The notes beneath the pieces were generated by a model, which saw nothing but the letters and a program-made list of their open reading frames with translations, was not told the origin of the DNA and ran no database searches. A program made the translations under genes and the position numbers. Source: Dactylosporangium vinaceum (GTDB taxonomy: Bacteria; Actinomycetota; Actinomycetes; Mycobacteriales; Micromonosporaceae). From it: a stretch of DNA of 64,000 bases. The DNA is taken from positions 7,626,001-7,690,000 of the forward strand of contig NZ_CP061913.1 in the NCBI RefSeq assembly GCF_019904175.1, in the 5' to 3' direction. Shown piece by piece: positions 26,255 to 33,660 of this stretch (positions are counted from its first letter, which is position 1; every line of letters starts with the position of its first letter).

Positions 26255-27670
26255 CTATGCCGAGGTGCCGGGCGCACGGAGCCCCTGAGCCGCAGCGGCC
26301 TCGGGGACCGGCTCCTCGGGCTGCTGCGGGTGTCCGGCGCGGTGGCTCAGACGGATCAGGCCGGCCGCGATCACGGCGGTGACGAGCAGGACACCGGTCA
26401 GGACGGCGGCGAAGGCGTGCACGGCACTCGCGAGGCCCGACGTGGCGCGGGCGGCCAGGATCGCGCCCAGGACGGCCGGGCCGAGCGCCGCGCCGATCTG
26501 GCGCACCGCGTTGCTCGCCGCTCCGGCCAGCCCGGCGAACTGCGGCGGCACCGACTGCACGGCCACCGCCGAACTCGTCGCCATCACCAGGCCGGCCCCG
26601 AAGCCCAGCACGGCCAGCCGCCAGGCCAGTGCGCCCGCCCCGGCGCCGTCCACGCTCAGCAGCGACGCCGCCCCGGCGGCCGCGACGACGAGCCCGGCCG
26701 TCAGGACGCTCCGGCCGTCGATGCGCCGCTGCAGCCGGCCCGCGGCCACACTGCCCAGGGCGTTGCCGGCAAACAGGCAGCCCAGGCGCAGCGCGATGCC
26801 GAACTGCCCCACGTGCTGCCGGCTCAGCGCCAGGCTCAGGAAGAACAGGCCGCCGCCGATCGCGAACAGCACGACCGTCGCCGCGAGGGCGGCCGCCGCG
26901 AACCCGCCCGAGGTGAACAGCGCCGGCGGCAGCAGCGGTGCCGCGGCCCGGCGCTCGATAAGCCCGAGCGCCACGAACGCGAGCACCGCCACCGCAGCCG
27001 CGCACCAGCCCGCGGCGCCCCCCTCGATCACGGCGAACACCAGCGCGGCCACCCCGGCCGCGGCGGCCACCTGCCCGGCGACGTCCACGGGGCGCCGGGC
27101 CGGCCGCGGCACCTCGGCCGCGCCCCGGCCCAGCAGCGCGGCGACCGCGGCGAGCAGCGCGATGGGCGGGTACAGCCACCACCAGCTCGCCACCGCGGTC
27201 ACCGCGCTCGTCAGGAACGGGCCGCCGCCCAGGCCGCCGACCGTCGCCGCCGCCCAGAACGCGATCCACCGGGCCCGCCGGCGCGGGTCGGGCGCGGCCG
27301 CGGCGAGCAGCGACAGCGTGGCCGACATGACCCCGGCCGCGCCGATGCCGGCCACGCCCTGGGCGAGCCAGAGCAGCTCGATCGAGCCCAGCTGTCCGGC
27401 CAGCGCGCCGAGCAGGCTCCCGAGGACGGTGCCGCCCAGGCCGGCCAGGGCGACCCGGCGGGGCCCGAGCCGCTCGGCCAGGGCGCCGGCGGGCAGGACG
27501 AGCGCGGCGAGGGCCACGGCGAAGGCGTCGGCGACCCACTGCAGCCGCAGCGTGCCCGCCCCGGTGGCCGCGGCGATGGCCCCGAGCGCGCCGTTCGCCG
27601 CAGAGAACGGCAGGTAGGACACGAGCATCGCGGCACAGGCGAAGCGCACCGTCCGGGCATCAGCTCTCAT
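26255..27670 (-). CDS. MFS drug:H+ antiporter (DHA2-like, 14-span type)
   Basis: 471 residues, nearly all hydrophobic, with about 14 spans. Motif A-like RLGPRRVALAGLGGTVLG follows span 2, and motif C-like GIGAAGVMSATLSLL is in span 4-5. Late sequence FGAGLVMATSSAVAVQSVPP and GLAGAASNAVRQIGAALGP is typical of multidrug exporters. It is divergent from a MarR regulator (47 bp between start codons) whose palindromes overlap its ATG. An efflux pump induced by a small hydrophobic compound is inferred; the compound is unknown. Confidence 0.9.
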   Translation of the reverse strand: MRADARTVRFACAAMLVSYLPFSAANGALGAIAAATGAGTLRLQWVADAFAVALAALVLPAGALAERLGPRRVALAGLGGTVLGSLLGALAGQLGSIELLWLAQGVAGIGAAGVMSATLSLLAAAAPDPRRRARWIAFWAAATVGGLGGGPFLTSAVTAVASWWWLYPPIALLAAVAALLGRGAAEVPRPARRPVDVAGQVAAAAGVAALVFAVIEGGAAGWCAAAVAVLAFVALGLIERRAAAPLLPPALFTSGGFAAAALAATVVLFAIGGGLFFLSLALSRQHVGQFGIALRLGCLFAGNALGSVAAGRLQRRIDGRSVLTAGLVVAAAGAASLLSVDGAGAGALAWRLAVLGFGAGLVMATSSAVAVQSVPPQFAGLAGAASNAVRQIGAALGPAVLGAILAARATSGLASAVHAFAAVLTGVLLVTAVIAAGLIRLSHRAGHPQQPEEPVPEAAAAQGLRAPGTSA

Positions 27671-27699
27671 ATAAGGAACCTTATATCAGCATGTTGATA
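27669..27699. promoter_or_regulatory. Two abutting palindromes, probable MarR operators
   Basis: ATATAAGG-AA-CCTTATAT (27669-27686) overlaps the ATG of the MFS gene. TATCAGCATGTTGATA (27684-27699) has one mismatched pair and is of the size bound by MarR dimers. Both lie in the gap between the divergent MFS and MarR genes. Confidence 0.75.
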
Positions 27700-27717
27700 C
27701 AAGCAACCTGAGATAGC

Positions 27718-28137
27718 ATGGCCGGCATGACGAGGGCGATCACCGAGATCGGGCTGGCGGTCAAGCGCCTGCAGATCCGCCACCACCGTGAGGCCAATGC
27801 GGCCCTGGCCCCGCTCGGCGTGAGCCTGGTGCAGTGGGACGCGCTGCGGCACCTGCACCGCAACCCCGAGGCGTCACTGCACGACCTGGCCCAGCTCACG
27901 TTCCAGACCGACCAGTCGTTCGGTACCCTCGCGGCTCGCATGATCGACCGCGGGCTGATCGAGCGCCGGCCGGGGCCGGGCCGGGCGATCCGGCACCGCC
28001 TGACCGACCGGGGTGAGGCCGTCCGCGCGCAGGGCCAGCAGCTGATGACCGAGGTCCTCGAGCGCTCGTTCGCGGCCCTCTCCCCGCAGGAGCTGGCCAC
28101 CTTCGACGCGCTGCTGGTCCGTCTGCTCGGGAGCTAG
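27718..28137 (+). CDS. MarR family transcriptional regulator
   Basis: 139 residues, normal MarR length. The winged HTH covers VSLVQWDALRHLHRNPEASL, HDLAQLTFQTDQSFGTLAAR and the wing GLIERRPGPGRAIRHRLTDRG. Helical dimer arms form both ends. ATG at 27727 is an alternative start three codons in. It is divergent from the MFS exporter, and the two palindromes between them are the obvious targets, so it probably represses the pump and itself until a ligand binds. Confidence 0.92.
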   Translation: MAGMTRAITEIGLAVKRLQIRHHREANAALAPLGVSLVQWDALRHLHRNPEASLHDLAQLTFQTDQSFGTLAARMIDRGLIERRPGPGRAIRHRLTDRGEAVRAQGQQLMTEVLERSFAALSPQELATFDALLVRLLGS

Positions 28138-28182
28138 GTGCCGCACTGGCCGATCGAGATCGACCCGCGTCATCATGGGGGC

Positions 28183-28917
28183 ATGGCCGGCGACCCCGCG
28201 CTGGAGCGCGTCCGCGCCGCGATCCGGCGGCTCGACGCCCCGCGGACCCTGGCCGAGCTCGCCCGCGCCGAACCCCGCCTCGGCGCCGACCCCTGGTACC
28301 GGACCGTCGCCGACTACGTCCAGCGCCGCCTCTGGCAGCCGGCGTCCGAGCCGGCGCCGGGCAGCCTGGCCGTCGGCTCGCTGCAGCAGGTCCTGCGCTG
28401 GCTGCTCGCCGAGGAGATCGCCGCCGCGGCCGGGCTGTTCGCCGAGGGCCGGTACGCCGACACCCGCCGGGTCTGCGAGCGCGCCGCCCGCATCGACGGC
28501 CAGTGCGCCCAACTGGCCCTGCTGCGCGGCATGGCGATGGCCGCGGACGCCCCCAAAGACTGGGCCACCCTGATCGAGGCCCGCCGCTGGCTCACGGTCG
28601 CCGCCACCGACCCGGCGCTGCAGGACGAGTGCCGCCGGGCCGCCGAGCACCTCGACGCCGCCCTCGACCGCCGCGAACGCACCGAGGTCACCCGCCTCGC
28701 CGAGGGCTACGCCGCGATCCGCCGCGTCTACGACCGCACCACCCTGTACTACGTGGAGGCCGTCAACATGCGCGCCTCCCTCGTCGCCCTGGGCGGCAAG
28801 GTCGACCGGGCCCGCCGCCGCTGCCGCCCCGGCCGGCCCGGCGCCCGCTCCCTGGACGCCCTCGCCCGCACGATCACGTCCGACCTCGCCGTCCTGCGCG
28901 CGGCCCTGGGCCTCTGA
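28183..28917 (+). CDS. Conserved-looking helical protein, unknown function
   Basis: 244 residues from ATG at 28183 (GGGGGC lies just upstream). An upstream in-frame start at 28138 adds a non-conserved-looking tail. The sequence is Ala/Arg-rich and helical throughout, with TPR-like spacing (GLFAEGRYADTRRVCERAAR, IDGQCAQLALLRGMAMAAD, WATLIEARRWLTVAATDPAL). No catalytic motif, signal or membrane span is visible. I do not recognise a family. It follows the MarR gene by 45 bp on the same strand and could be co-transcribed. Confidence 0.65.
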   Translation: MAGDPALERVRAAIRRLDAPRTLAELARAEPRLGADPWYRTVADYVQRRLWQPASEPAPGSLAVGSLQQVLRWLLAEEIAAAAGLFAEGRYADTRRVCERAARIDGQCAQLALLRGMAMAADAPKDWATLIEARRWLTVAATDPALQDECRRAAEHLDAALDRRERTEVTRLAEGYAAIRRVYDRTTLYYVEAVNMRASLVALGGKVDRARRRCRPGRPGARSLDALARTITSDLAVLRAALGL

Positions 28918-28969
28918 GCGCCACCGGAACTCCCCCGCGTGGTCGCGCTTCGGGCCTCTGAGCACTCCG

Positions 28970-29584
28970 TCAGATGCCGACCCTCGCGCGGATGACGGCT
29001 ATCAGGGAGTCCTGGACCGACTCCAGGGAGCGGTCCGGTTCGAAGACGAGCCAGTCGACGGCCACCACCAGGCAGACGCCGAACAGGGCGGCGGCGGCCA
29101 TGCGGACGTCCAGGGTCGGCTCGAAGTGGCCCTCCTGCACGCCGCGGGTCAGGACGCCGGCGATGACGCCCACCGCCTCGTCGCGCAGCAGGTGCAGGGT
29201 CTGGTGCCACTCGCGGTTGGTGCGCCACATCTCGGAGAGCAGGAGCTGGGCGAAGGCGCGGTGCTGGTGGATGTAGGCCAGCTCGGCGCGGATCAGTGCC
29301 ACCGCCTGCTCCGGCGGTGTGCTGAAGGCGGCCACGGCCGTGTGGAAGTCGGCGGTCAGCAGGCCCACGCCGTGGCGCAGGAGCGCTTCGAACAGGGCGT
29401 TCTTCGAGGGGAAGTTGTAGTAGACGGTGCCCTTCGCGACGCCGGCGGCGATGGCGATGTCGTCGACCGTCGTGTTGGAGAAGCCGTGCTCGGCGATCAG
29501 GTCCATCGCGGCGTCGTACAGGCGCTGGCGGGTGTCGTCGCGGCGGCGGGTGCGTCCGTCGGGCACGGCTTTCTGCTCCATCAC
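28970..29584 (-). CDS. TetR family transcriptional regulator
   Basis: 204 residues. The TetR HTH is clear: RQRLYDAAMDLIAEHGFSNT, TVDDIAIAAGVAKGTVYYNF, PSKNALFEALLRHG. The C-terminal ligand domain includes a hydrophobic helix (AAALFGVCLVVAVDWLVF). It is the last gene after the ABC ATPase and YhgE-like genes on the same strand with 9 bp spacing, so it is in their operon. The palindrome ACTGAC-CA-GTCAGT at 32315-32328, before the first gene, is the likely operator. Confidence 0.93.
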   Translation of the reverse strand: MMEQKAVPDGRTRRRDDTRQRLYDAAMDLIAEHGFSNTTVDDIAIAAGVAKGTVYYNFPSKNALFEALLRHGVGLLTADFHTAVAAFSTPPEQAVALIRAELAYIHQHRAFAQLLLSEMWRTNREWHQTLHLLRDEAVGVIAGVLTRGVQEGHFEPTLDVRMAAAALFGVCLVVAVDWLVFEPDRSLESVQDSLIAVIRARVGI

Positions 29585-29593
29585 GAGGTCCGA

Positions 29594-31735
29594 TCACATC
29601 ACCAGGTCCGGGTGGAGCTTGGCCGGGGTCAGGCGGCGGCCCCGCCACGCGGCCAGGCACGTCAGCGCGAACGCGGCGGCCGCGAAGCCGGCCAGGACCA
29701 GCGCCCCGGTCACCACCGTACCGCCCGGGCCGCCGTTGATCAGGTGGCGCAGGCCCGACACCACGTACGTCATCGGCAGGAACGGGTGGACGGCCTGCAG
29801 GAAGCCCGGCGTGGTCTCGATCGGGTACGTGCCGCCCGACGACGTGAGCTGCAGCATCAGCACGGCCAGGGCGACCAGGCGGCCGGCCGGGCCGAGGCGG
29901 GCGCCGAACCACTGGATTAGCGCGGTGAACGCCACGGCCGTCAGGCCGAGGAAGGCGTACATCGCCCACGGCGACACGGGCCGCAGCCCCAGGGCGAAGC
30001 GGACCACCAGGAACAGGGCGGTGGCCTGGACGACGCCGATGAGCAGGGCGGGCAGCCAGCCGGCCAGGGCGGCGCGCCAGGGCCGGGCGCCGGAGACGAG
30101 GTGGCGGCGGGTCAGCGGGCGCAGGACCATGTAGCTGATCATGGCGCCGACCCACAGGGCGAGGCCGAGGAAGTACGGGGCGAAGCCGGCGCCGTAGGTG
30201 CCCGCCGGGTGCTCGGTCTGCCGGTTCAGCGCGACCGGGTCACCCAGGACGCCGGCCCGTTCGGCGGCGGTGTCGGGGTCGTACCCGGGGATCTTCCCGG
30301 CCCCGGTGGCCAGCCCGTCGGCCAGGCGGGTCGCGCCGTCGCCGAGGCTTGTCAGGCCGGTCGCGAGACGGTGGCCGCCGTCCGCGAGATCCCCGAGCCC
30401 GGAGTCGAGCTGGCGGGCGCCCGACGCGAGCCGGTAGAGACCGCCGTTGAGGTCTTTCGCCCCCTGCACTGCCGCGGTGGTACCGCCCTGCAGTCGCGAA
30501 GCACCGCCCGCCAGCGCGTCCAGGCCGGCAGCGAGCCGGTCGACCTGGGTGCGGGCGGCGGCGACGTCGTCGGCGAGGTGCGGGGCGGCCTGCGCCACCT
30601 GGCGGGCGGTCGCGGCGACCGTGTGCATCTGCGCCCGCAGCTGGTCGAGGTCGCCGGTGCGCAGGCGGGTCTGGAGCGCGGCGGCGGCCTTGGCGGCGGC
30701 GTCGGCGGCGGCCAGGGCCGAGCGGTACTCGGGACTGTCGACGATCTGGGGGTACGACCGGCCGAGCTTCTGCAGTTGGCTCCTGGTCTATGCGGCCTGC
30801 TCGGCGGCCGTCTGCGCCAGGCCCGGCAGGGCGTCGAGGTGCTGGAGGATCAGGTCGGCGCCGTCGGCGATGGCGGTGGCGGACGCGGCGATGAGCTCGG
30901 CGTTGTCGCGCAGGACGGGCTCGATCCGGTCGGCCGCACCGTCCACCTTGGACGCGAGGAGACGGCCGCCGGCAGCGGCCTGGGCGGTGCCGTCGGCGAG
31001 CTGGGCGGCGCCCGCGTCGAGCGCGACGAGCCCGTCGTAGAGCTGCTGCGACCCCGCCGTCGCCCGGGCCAGCCCGGTGTCGATCGACCCGGCGCCGGCG
31101 TGCGCCTGGTCGATGCCCGTCGCCAGGTCGCCGGCTCCGCCCTTGGCGTCGGCCGCGCCGTTCGCGAGCTGCGAGGCCCCGTCGGCGGCCTGCTGCGTCT
31201 GGGACTTCAGGTCGGTGAAGCCGATGAGCATCCGGTCGAAGTAGCCGCGGGCGGCGGTGCTCGACGCGCTCGCCCGGACCTCGGTGAAGACGCTGCGGGC
31301 CAGCTGGCCGGAGAGGTAGTTGGTGGCGTCGTCGTTGACGACGGTGAGCCGGCCCCGGGTCGGGTCGCGCTGCGGGTCCGGCGGCGTGACGAGCGAGGCC
31401 GAGAAGTCGGCGGGGATGGTGAAGACGAGCTGGTAACGGCCGTCCTCGAGGCCCTGGCGGGCCTGCTCGGCGGTGGCCGGCTGCCAGCCGAAGACGTCGC
31501 GGTGCTGCAGCTCGTCGGCCAGGTCGCGGCCGGCGGCGAGCGTGCTGCCGTCGGCGGCCCGCGCGGGCCGGTCGGCGTTGACGACGGCGACGGGGATGTG
31601 GCGCATGTTGCCGTACGGGTCCCAGAACGCCCACAGGTACAGGGCGCCGTACAGCAGCGGGATGAGCGCGAGGACCACGAGCGCGGCGACGGTGATGGGC
31701 GCGCGGAAGAACCGGCGCAGTTCGAACAGGTTCAT
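29594..31735 (-). pseudogene. YhgE/Pip-type membrane protein gene with one in-frame amber stop
   Basis: Two open stretches (30791-31735 and 29594-30787) are in the same frame and separated only by TAG at 30788-30790 (codon 316). Together they make a normal YhgE/Pip protein of about 713 residues. It has an N-terminal span (VAALVVLALIPLLYGALYLW), an extracytoplasmic region with IPVAVVNADRPA and a long coiled, Ala/Gly-rich stalk with repeated LxxGxxxLxxG heptads (GASQLANGAADAKGGAGDLA), and a C-terminal ABC-2-like membrane part (AGFAPYFLGLALWVGAMISY, MLQLTSSGGTYPIETTPGFL). Family members include Lactococcus phage-infection protein Pip. The second half lacks its own start. Either a point nonsense mutation, a base-call error, or readthrough explains it. 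Confidence 0.85.
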
Positions 31736-32292
31736 GCCAGACGCTCCCGGGCGGTGACGACGACGGCGGCTGCGGTCTCCTGCAGTGCCTTGTGCAGCTC
31801 CTGCTGCTCCACTTCGGACAGTCCATTGTCGACGTCGTCGGCGAAGACGATGCCGGGCTCGTGCAGGCTCGCGAGCACGAGCCCGAGCCGGTGGGCCGAC
31901 AGGCGATCGAGGTCCCGTCCGAGCGCGTCCGGCCGCAGGGGTACCCCCTCCAGCAGCTCCAGCGCCCGGGCCCGCCGGGCGCGCAGCGAGAACGGGGCCC
32001 GGCCCAGCAGCACGAGCCGCTCCTCGACGTGCTCGGCGACGGTCAGGCCCGGCTCGGGCTCGTTGACGCCGGCGACGAACCCGAGCGCCGGGCGTACCGT
32101 GCGCCGCACCGTCCCCGCGGTGGTCCGGAAGAACCCGGCCAGGGCCAGCAGCAGCGAGGTCCGCCCGCTCCCGGCCGCACCGTCGATGGTCACCAGCTCA
32201 CCCGCCCGCACGACCAGGTCGACGTCGCGGAACACCCAGCCGCGCCGCGTGCGGGCGCCCAGCCCCTCGGCGACGAGCACCTCGTCCGTCAC
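31732..32292 (-). CDS. Short, divergent ABC ATPase of the YhgE operon
   Basis: 186 residues, shorter than the usual 210-250. The P-loop reads GAAGSGRTSLL, with Arg in place of the conserved Lys. The signature region is DRLSAHRLGLVLAS rather than LSGGQ, and Walker B is GIVFADDVDNG. Such weakened ABC proteins accompany YhgE/Pip-like membrane proteins in actinobacteria and may bind rather than efficiently hydrolyse ATP; that is inference. GTG start at 32292 has a perfect AGGAGG. Its stop overlaps the YhgE-like start as ATGA. A TetR-type palindrome precedes it. Confidence 0.8.
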   Translation of the reverse strand: MTDEVLVAEGLGARTRRGWVFRDVDLVVRAGELVTIDGAAGSGRTSLLLALAGFFRTTAGTVRRTVRPALGFVAGVNEPEPGLTVAEHVEERLVLLGRAPFSLRARRARALELLEGVPLRPDALGRDLDRLSAHRLGLVLASLHEPGIVFADDVDNGLSEVEQQELHKALQETAAAVVVTARERLA

Positions 32293-32314
32293 GGCAGCCT
32301 CCTACGTTTCTTGA

Positions 32315-32328
32315 ACTGACCAGTCAGT
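32315..32328. promoter_or_regulatory. TetR-type operator before the ABC-YhgE-TetR operon
   Basis: ACTGAC-CA-GTCAGT has perfect 6-bp arms and lies 23 bp upstream of the ABC gene. Its form matches known TetR-family sites, and a TetR gene closes the operon. Confidence 0.75.
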
Positions 32329-32369
32329 CTAAAAACATATTGGTGGCCCGGCGCTATTCCTTGCGTCAC

Positions 32370-32386
32370 TAACCCCAATGGGGTTA
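32370..32386. promoter_or_regulatory. Palindrome before the Clp_N-domain gene
   Basis: TAACCCCA-A-TGGGGTTA has perfect 8-bp arms and ends 10 bp before the ATG at 32397. It overlaps the place of the ribosome site or transcription start, so a repressor or an RNA hairpin is possible. Confidence 0.6.
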
Positions 32387-32396
32387 CATAGGGGGC

Positions 32397-32957
32397 ATGC
32401 GAATCGAACTCGACCTCCCCGACGCCCTCGCCGCCGCCCTGGAGCGCTCCGGCCTACCCGCGGCGACCCTGTGCGAGCGCGCGCTGGAGCAGGCGGTGGC
32501 CCGCGCGGCCGCCCTGCGCTCCCTGGACGCCACCGCCGATGCCGCGAGCCTTCCGCACTTCACCGCCCGCGCCCGGACCGCCGTGACCCTGGCCTTCGAG
32601 CGCGGCGGCGCGGCCGCGACAAGCACGGACGTGCTGCACGGCCTCGTGGCGGAAGGCAAGAACCTGGCGGTCCGGCTGCTGCCGGCCCTGGGCGTGGACC
32701 CGGCCGCCCTCCCCCAGCCGGACGGCACCGACGATCCCGGCACGGCCGCGGCGGTGGTGGAGCTGGCCCAGCTGGAGGCGGCGGCCCTGGGCCACAACTA
32801 CGTCGGCGGGGAGCACCTGCTGCTCGGCCTGCTCGCCGAGCCGGACGGCCGGGCCGGCCACGCACTGCGCGCCCAGGGAGTCGATCTGCCGGCCGCACGG
32901 GCCGCCGTGGTGGCGGCACTGACCGGCTTCACCCATGCTCGCGCCACGGATAGCTAG
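32397..32957 (+). CDS. Clp repeat (Clp_N) domain protein without ATPase
   Basis: 186 residues. A short N-terminal ribbon-helix-like start (RIELDLPDALAAALERSGLP) is followed by two Clp_N repeats: FTARARTAVTLAFERGGAAA with STDVLHGLVAE, and VELAQLEAAALGHNYVGGEH with LLLGLLAEPDG. These repeats recognise substrates or adaptors in ClpA/ClpC. With no AAA+ module, the protein may be an adaptor or a decoy for ClpC, or a separate sensor. A strong palindrome lies directly before the gene. It is divergent from the ABC-YhgE operon. Confidence 0.85.
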   Translation: MRIELDLPDALAAALERSGLPAATLCERALEQAVARAAALRSLDATADAASLPHFTARARTAVTLAFERGGAAATSTDVLHGLVAEGKNLAVRLLPALGVDPAALPQPDGTDDPGTAAAVVELAQLEAAALGHNYVGGEHLLLGLLAEPDGRAGHALRAQGVDLPAARAAVVAALTGFTHARATDS

Positions 32958-33015
32958 CGCGCTGCTGATGCTCGCCCTGGTGCTGCCGGTGCTGCTGGAC
33001 TGCCTCTCCCGGTAG
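32935..33015 (+). CDS. Possible 26-residue hydrophobic membrane peptide
   Basis: The frame reads MLAPRIASALLMLALVLPVL then LDCLSR and overlaps the end of the Clp_N gene by 23 bp. It has one hydrophobic span between basic residues and ends 15 bp before a strong hairpin. No clear ribosome site is visible. It could be a small membrane peptide translated by coupling, or chance. Confidence 0.3.
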   Translation: MLAPRIASALLMLALVLPVLLDCLSR

Positions 33016-33029
33016 CACCGCCCGGTGCA

Positions 33030-33063
33030 CGAAAAGTCGGGCGCTCCGCGCCACGACTTTTCG
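33030..33063. terminator. Long hairpin terminator after the Clp_N gene
   Basis: Outer arms CGAAAAGTCG/CGACTTTTCG (33030-33039 and 33054-33063) and inner arms GGCGC/GCGCC make a 15-bp stem with one bulged A. The A and T runs make it usable in both directions. Confidence 0.85.
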
Positions 33064-33131
33064 GACTTATCACACCATATTGGCGCCCGTCGGCGGGATC
33101 GACGCGGTCATCGACTGGGTGCCGGGGCGGG

Positions 33132-33416
33132 TCAGGTGGTGCAGGTGGCGCCGGTCAGGGCCAGGCCCCGGGTCGTCGCGCGGCGGCGCTGGTAGACGGC
33201 GCCCACCGTGGCGATCGCCCAGCGCATCCGGGCCACGGCGGCGTCCGGGTGGTCGCCGAACTCGCCGGCCACGCAGGCGGCGCAGCCACGGCTGCCCAGG
33301 CGGGCGAACGACTCCGCCACCGCCCGGCGCACCGCGACCGGGGCCGGGCATTCCGAGGACTGCACGCTGGAGACGAACAGGGCCTCCGCACGCGCAATCG
33401 CCAACACGTCGGGCAT
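33132..33416 (-). CDS. Small actinobacterial conserved hypothetical protein
   Basis: 94 residues from ATG at 33416, preceded by GGGAGG at good spacing; an in-frame ATG at 33479 lacks this. The sequence has SVQSSECPAPVAVRRAV, LGSRGCAACVAGEFGDHPDA and RMRWAIATVGAVY. This pattern of a GCA.CVA.EFGDHP core recalls a widespread small actinobacterial family of unknown role. The Cys pair in GCAAC may bind metal. It lies 244 bp downstream of the caspase/HSP90-like gene on the same strand, so a link is possible but unproven. Confidence 0.75.
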   Translation of the reverse strand: MPDVLAIARAEALFVSSVQSSECPAPVAVRRAVAESFARLGSRGCAACVAGEFGDHPDAAVARMRWAIATVGAVYQRRRATTRGLALTGATCTT

Positions 33417-33660
33417 CTCGCACCTCCCTGGAACGTTCAGCCTGCTCACACCGTACGGAGACGGCGTGCCCACCCACATCCGGGCCGCAACCCCGGGCCG
33501 TCCCCGAACCCGGGCCCTGAGAGGACCCTGGAGATCACGAACGGAGGGCCGCAGCTCCAGTAGATCACCGAGCGTGCGCGCCCGATCACGGAGGTCGTCT
33601 ACCCGACCGAAGGTATCTACGGGCTACCGTGCGCCGGGCCGGTTGGGTGCGGATAAAGCG

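Noticed and set aside
27834..28016. Short plus-strand frame inside the MarR gene
   Set aside because: Out-of-frame shadow of the MarR coding sequence.
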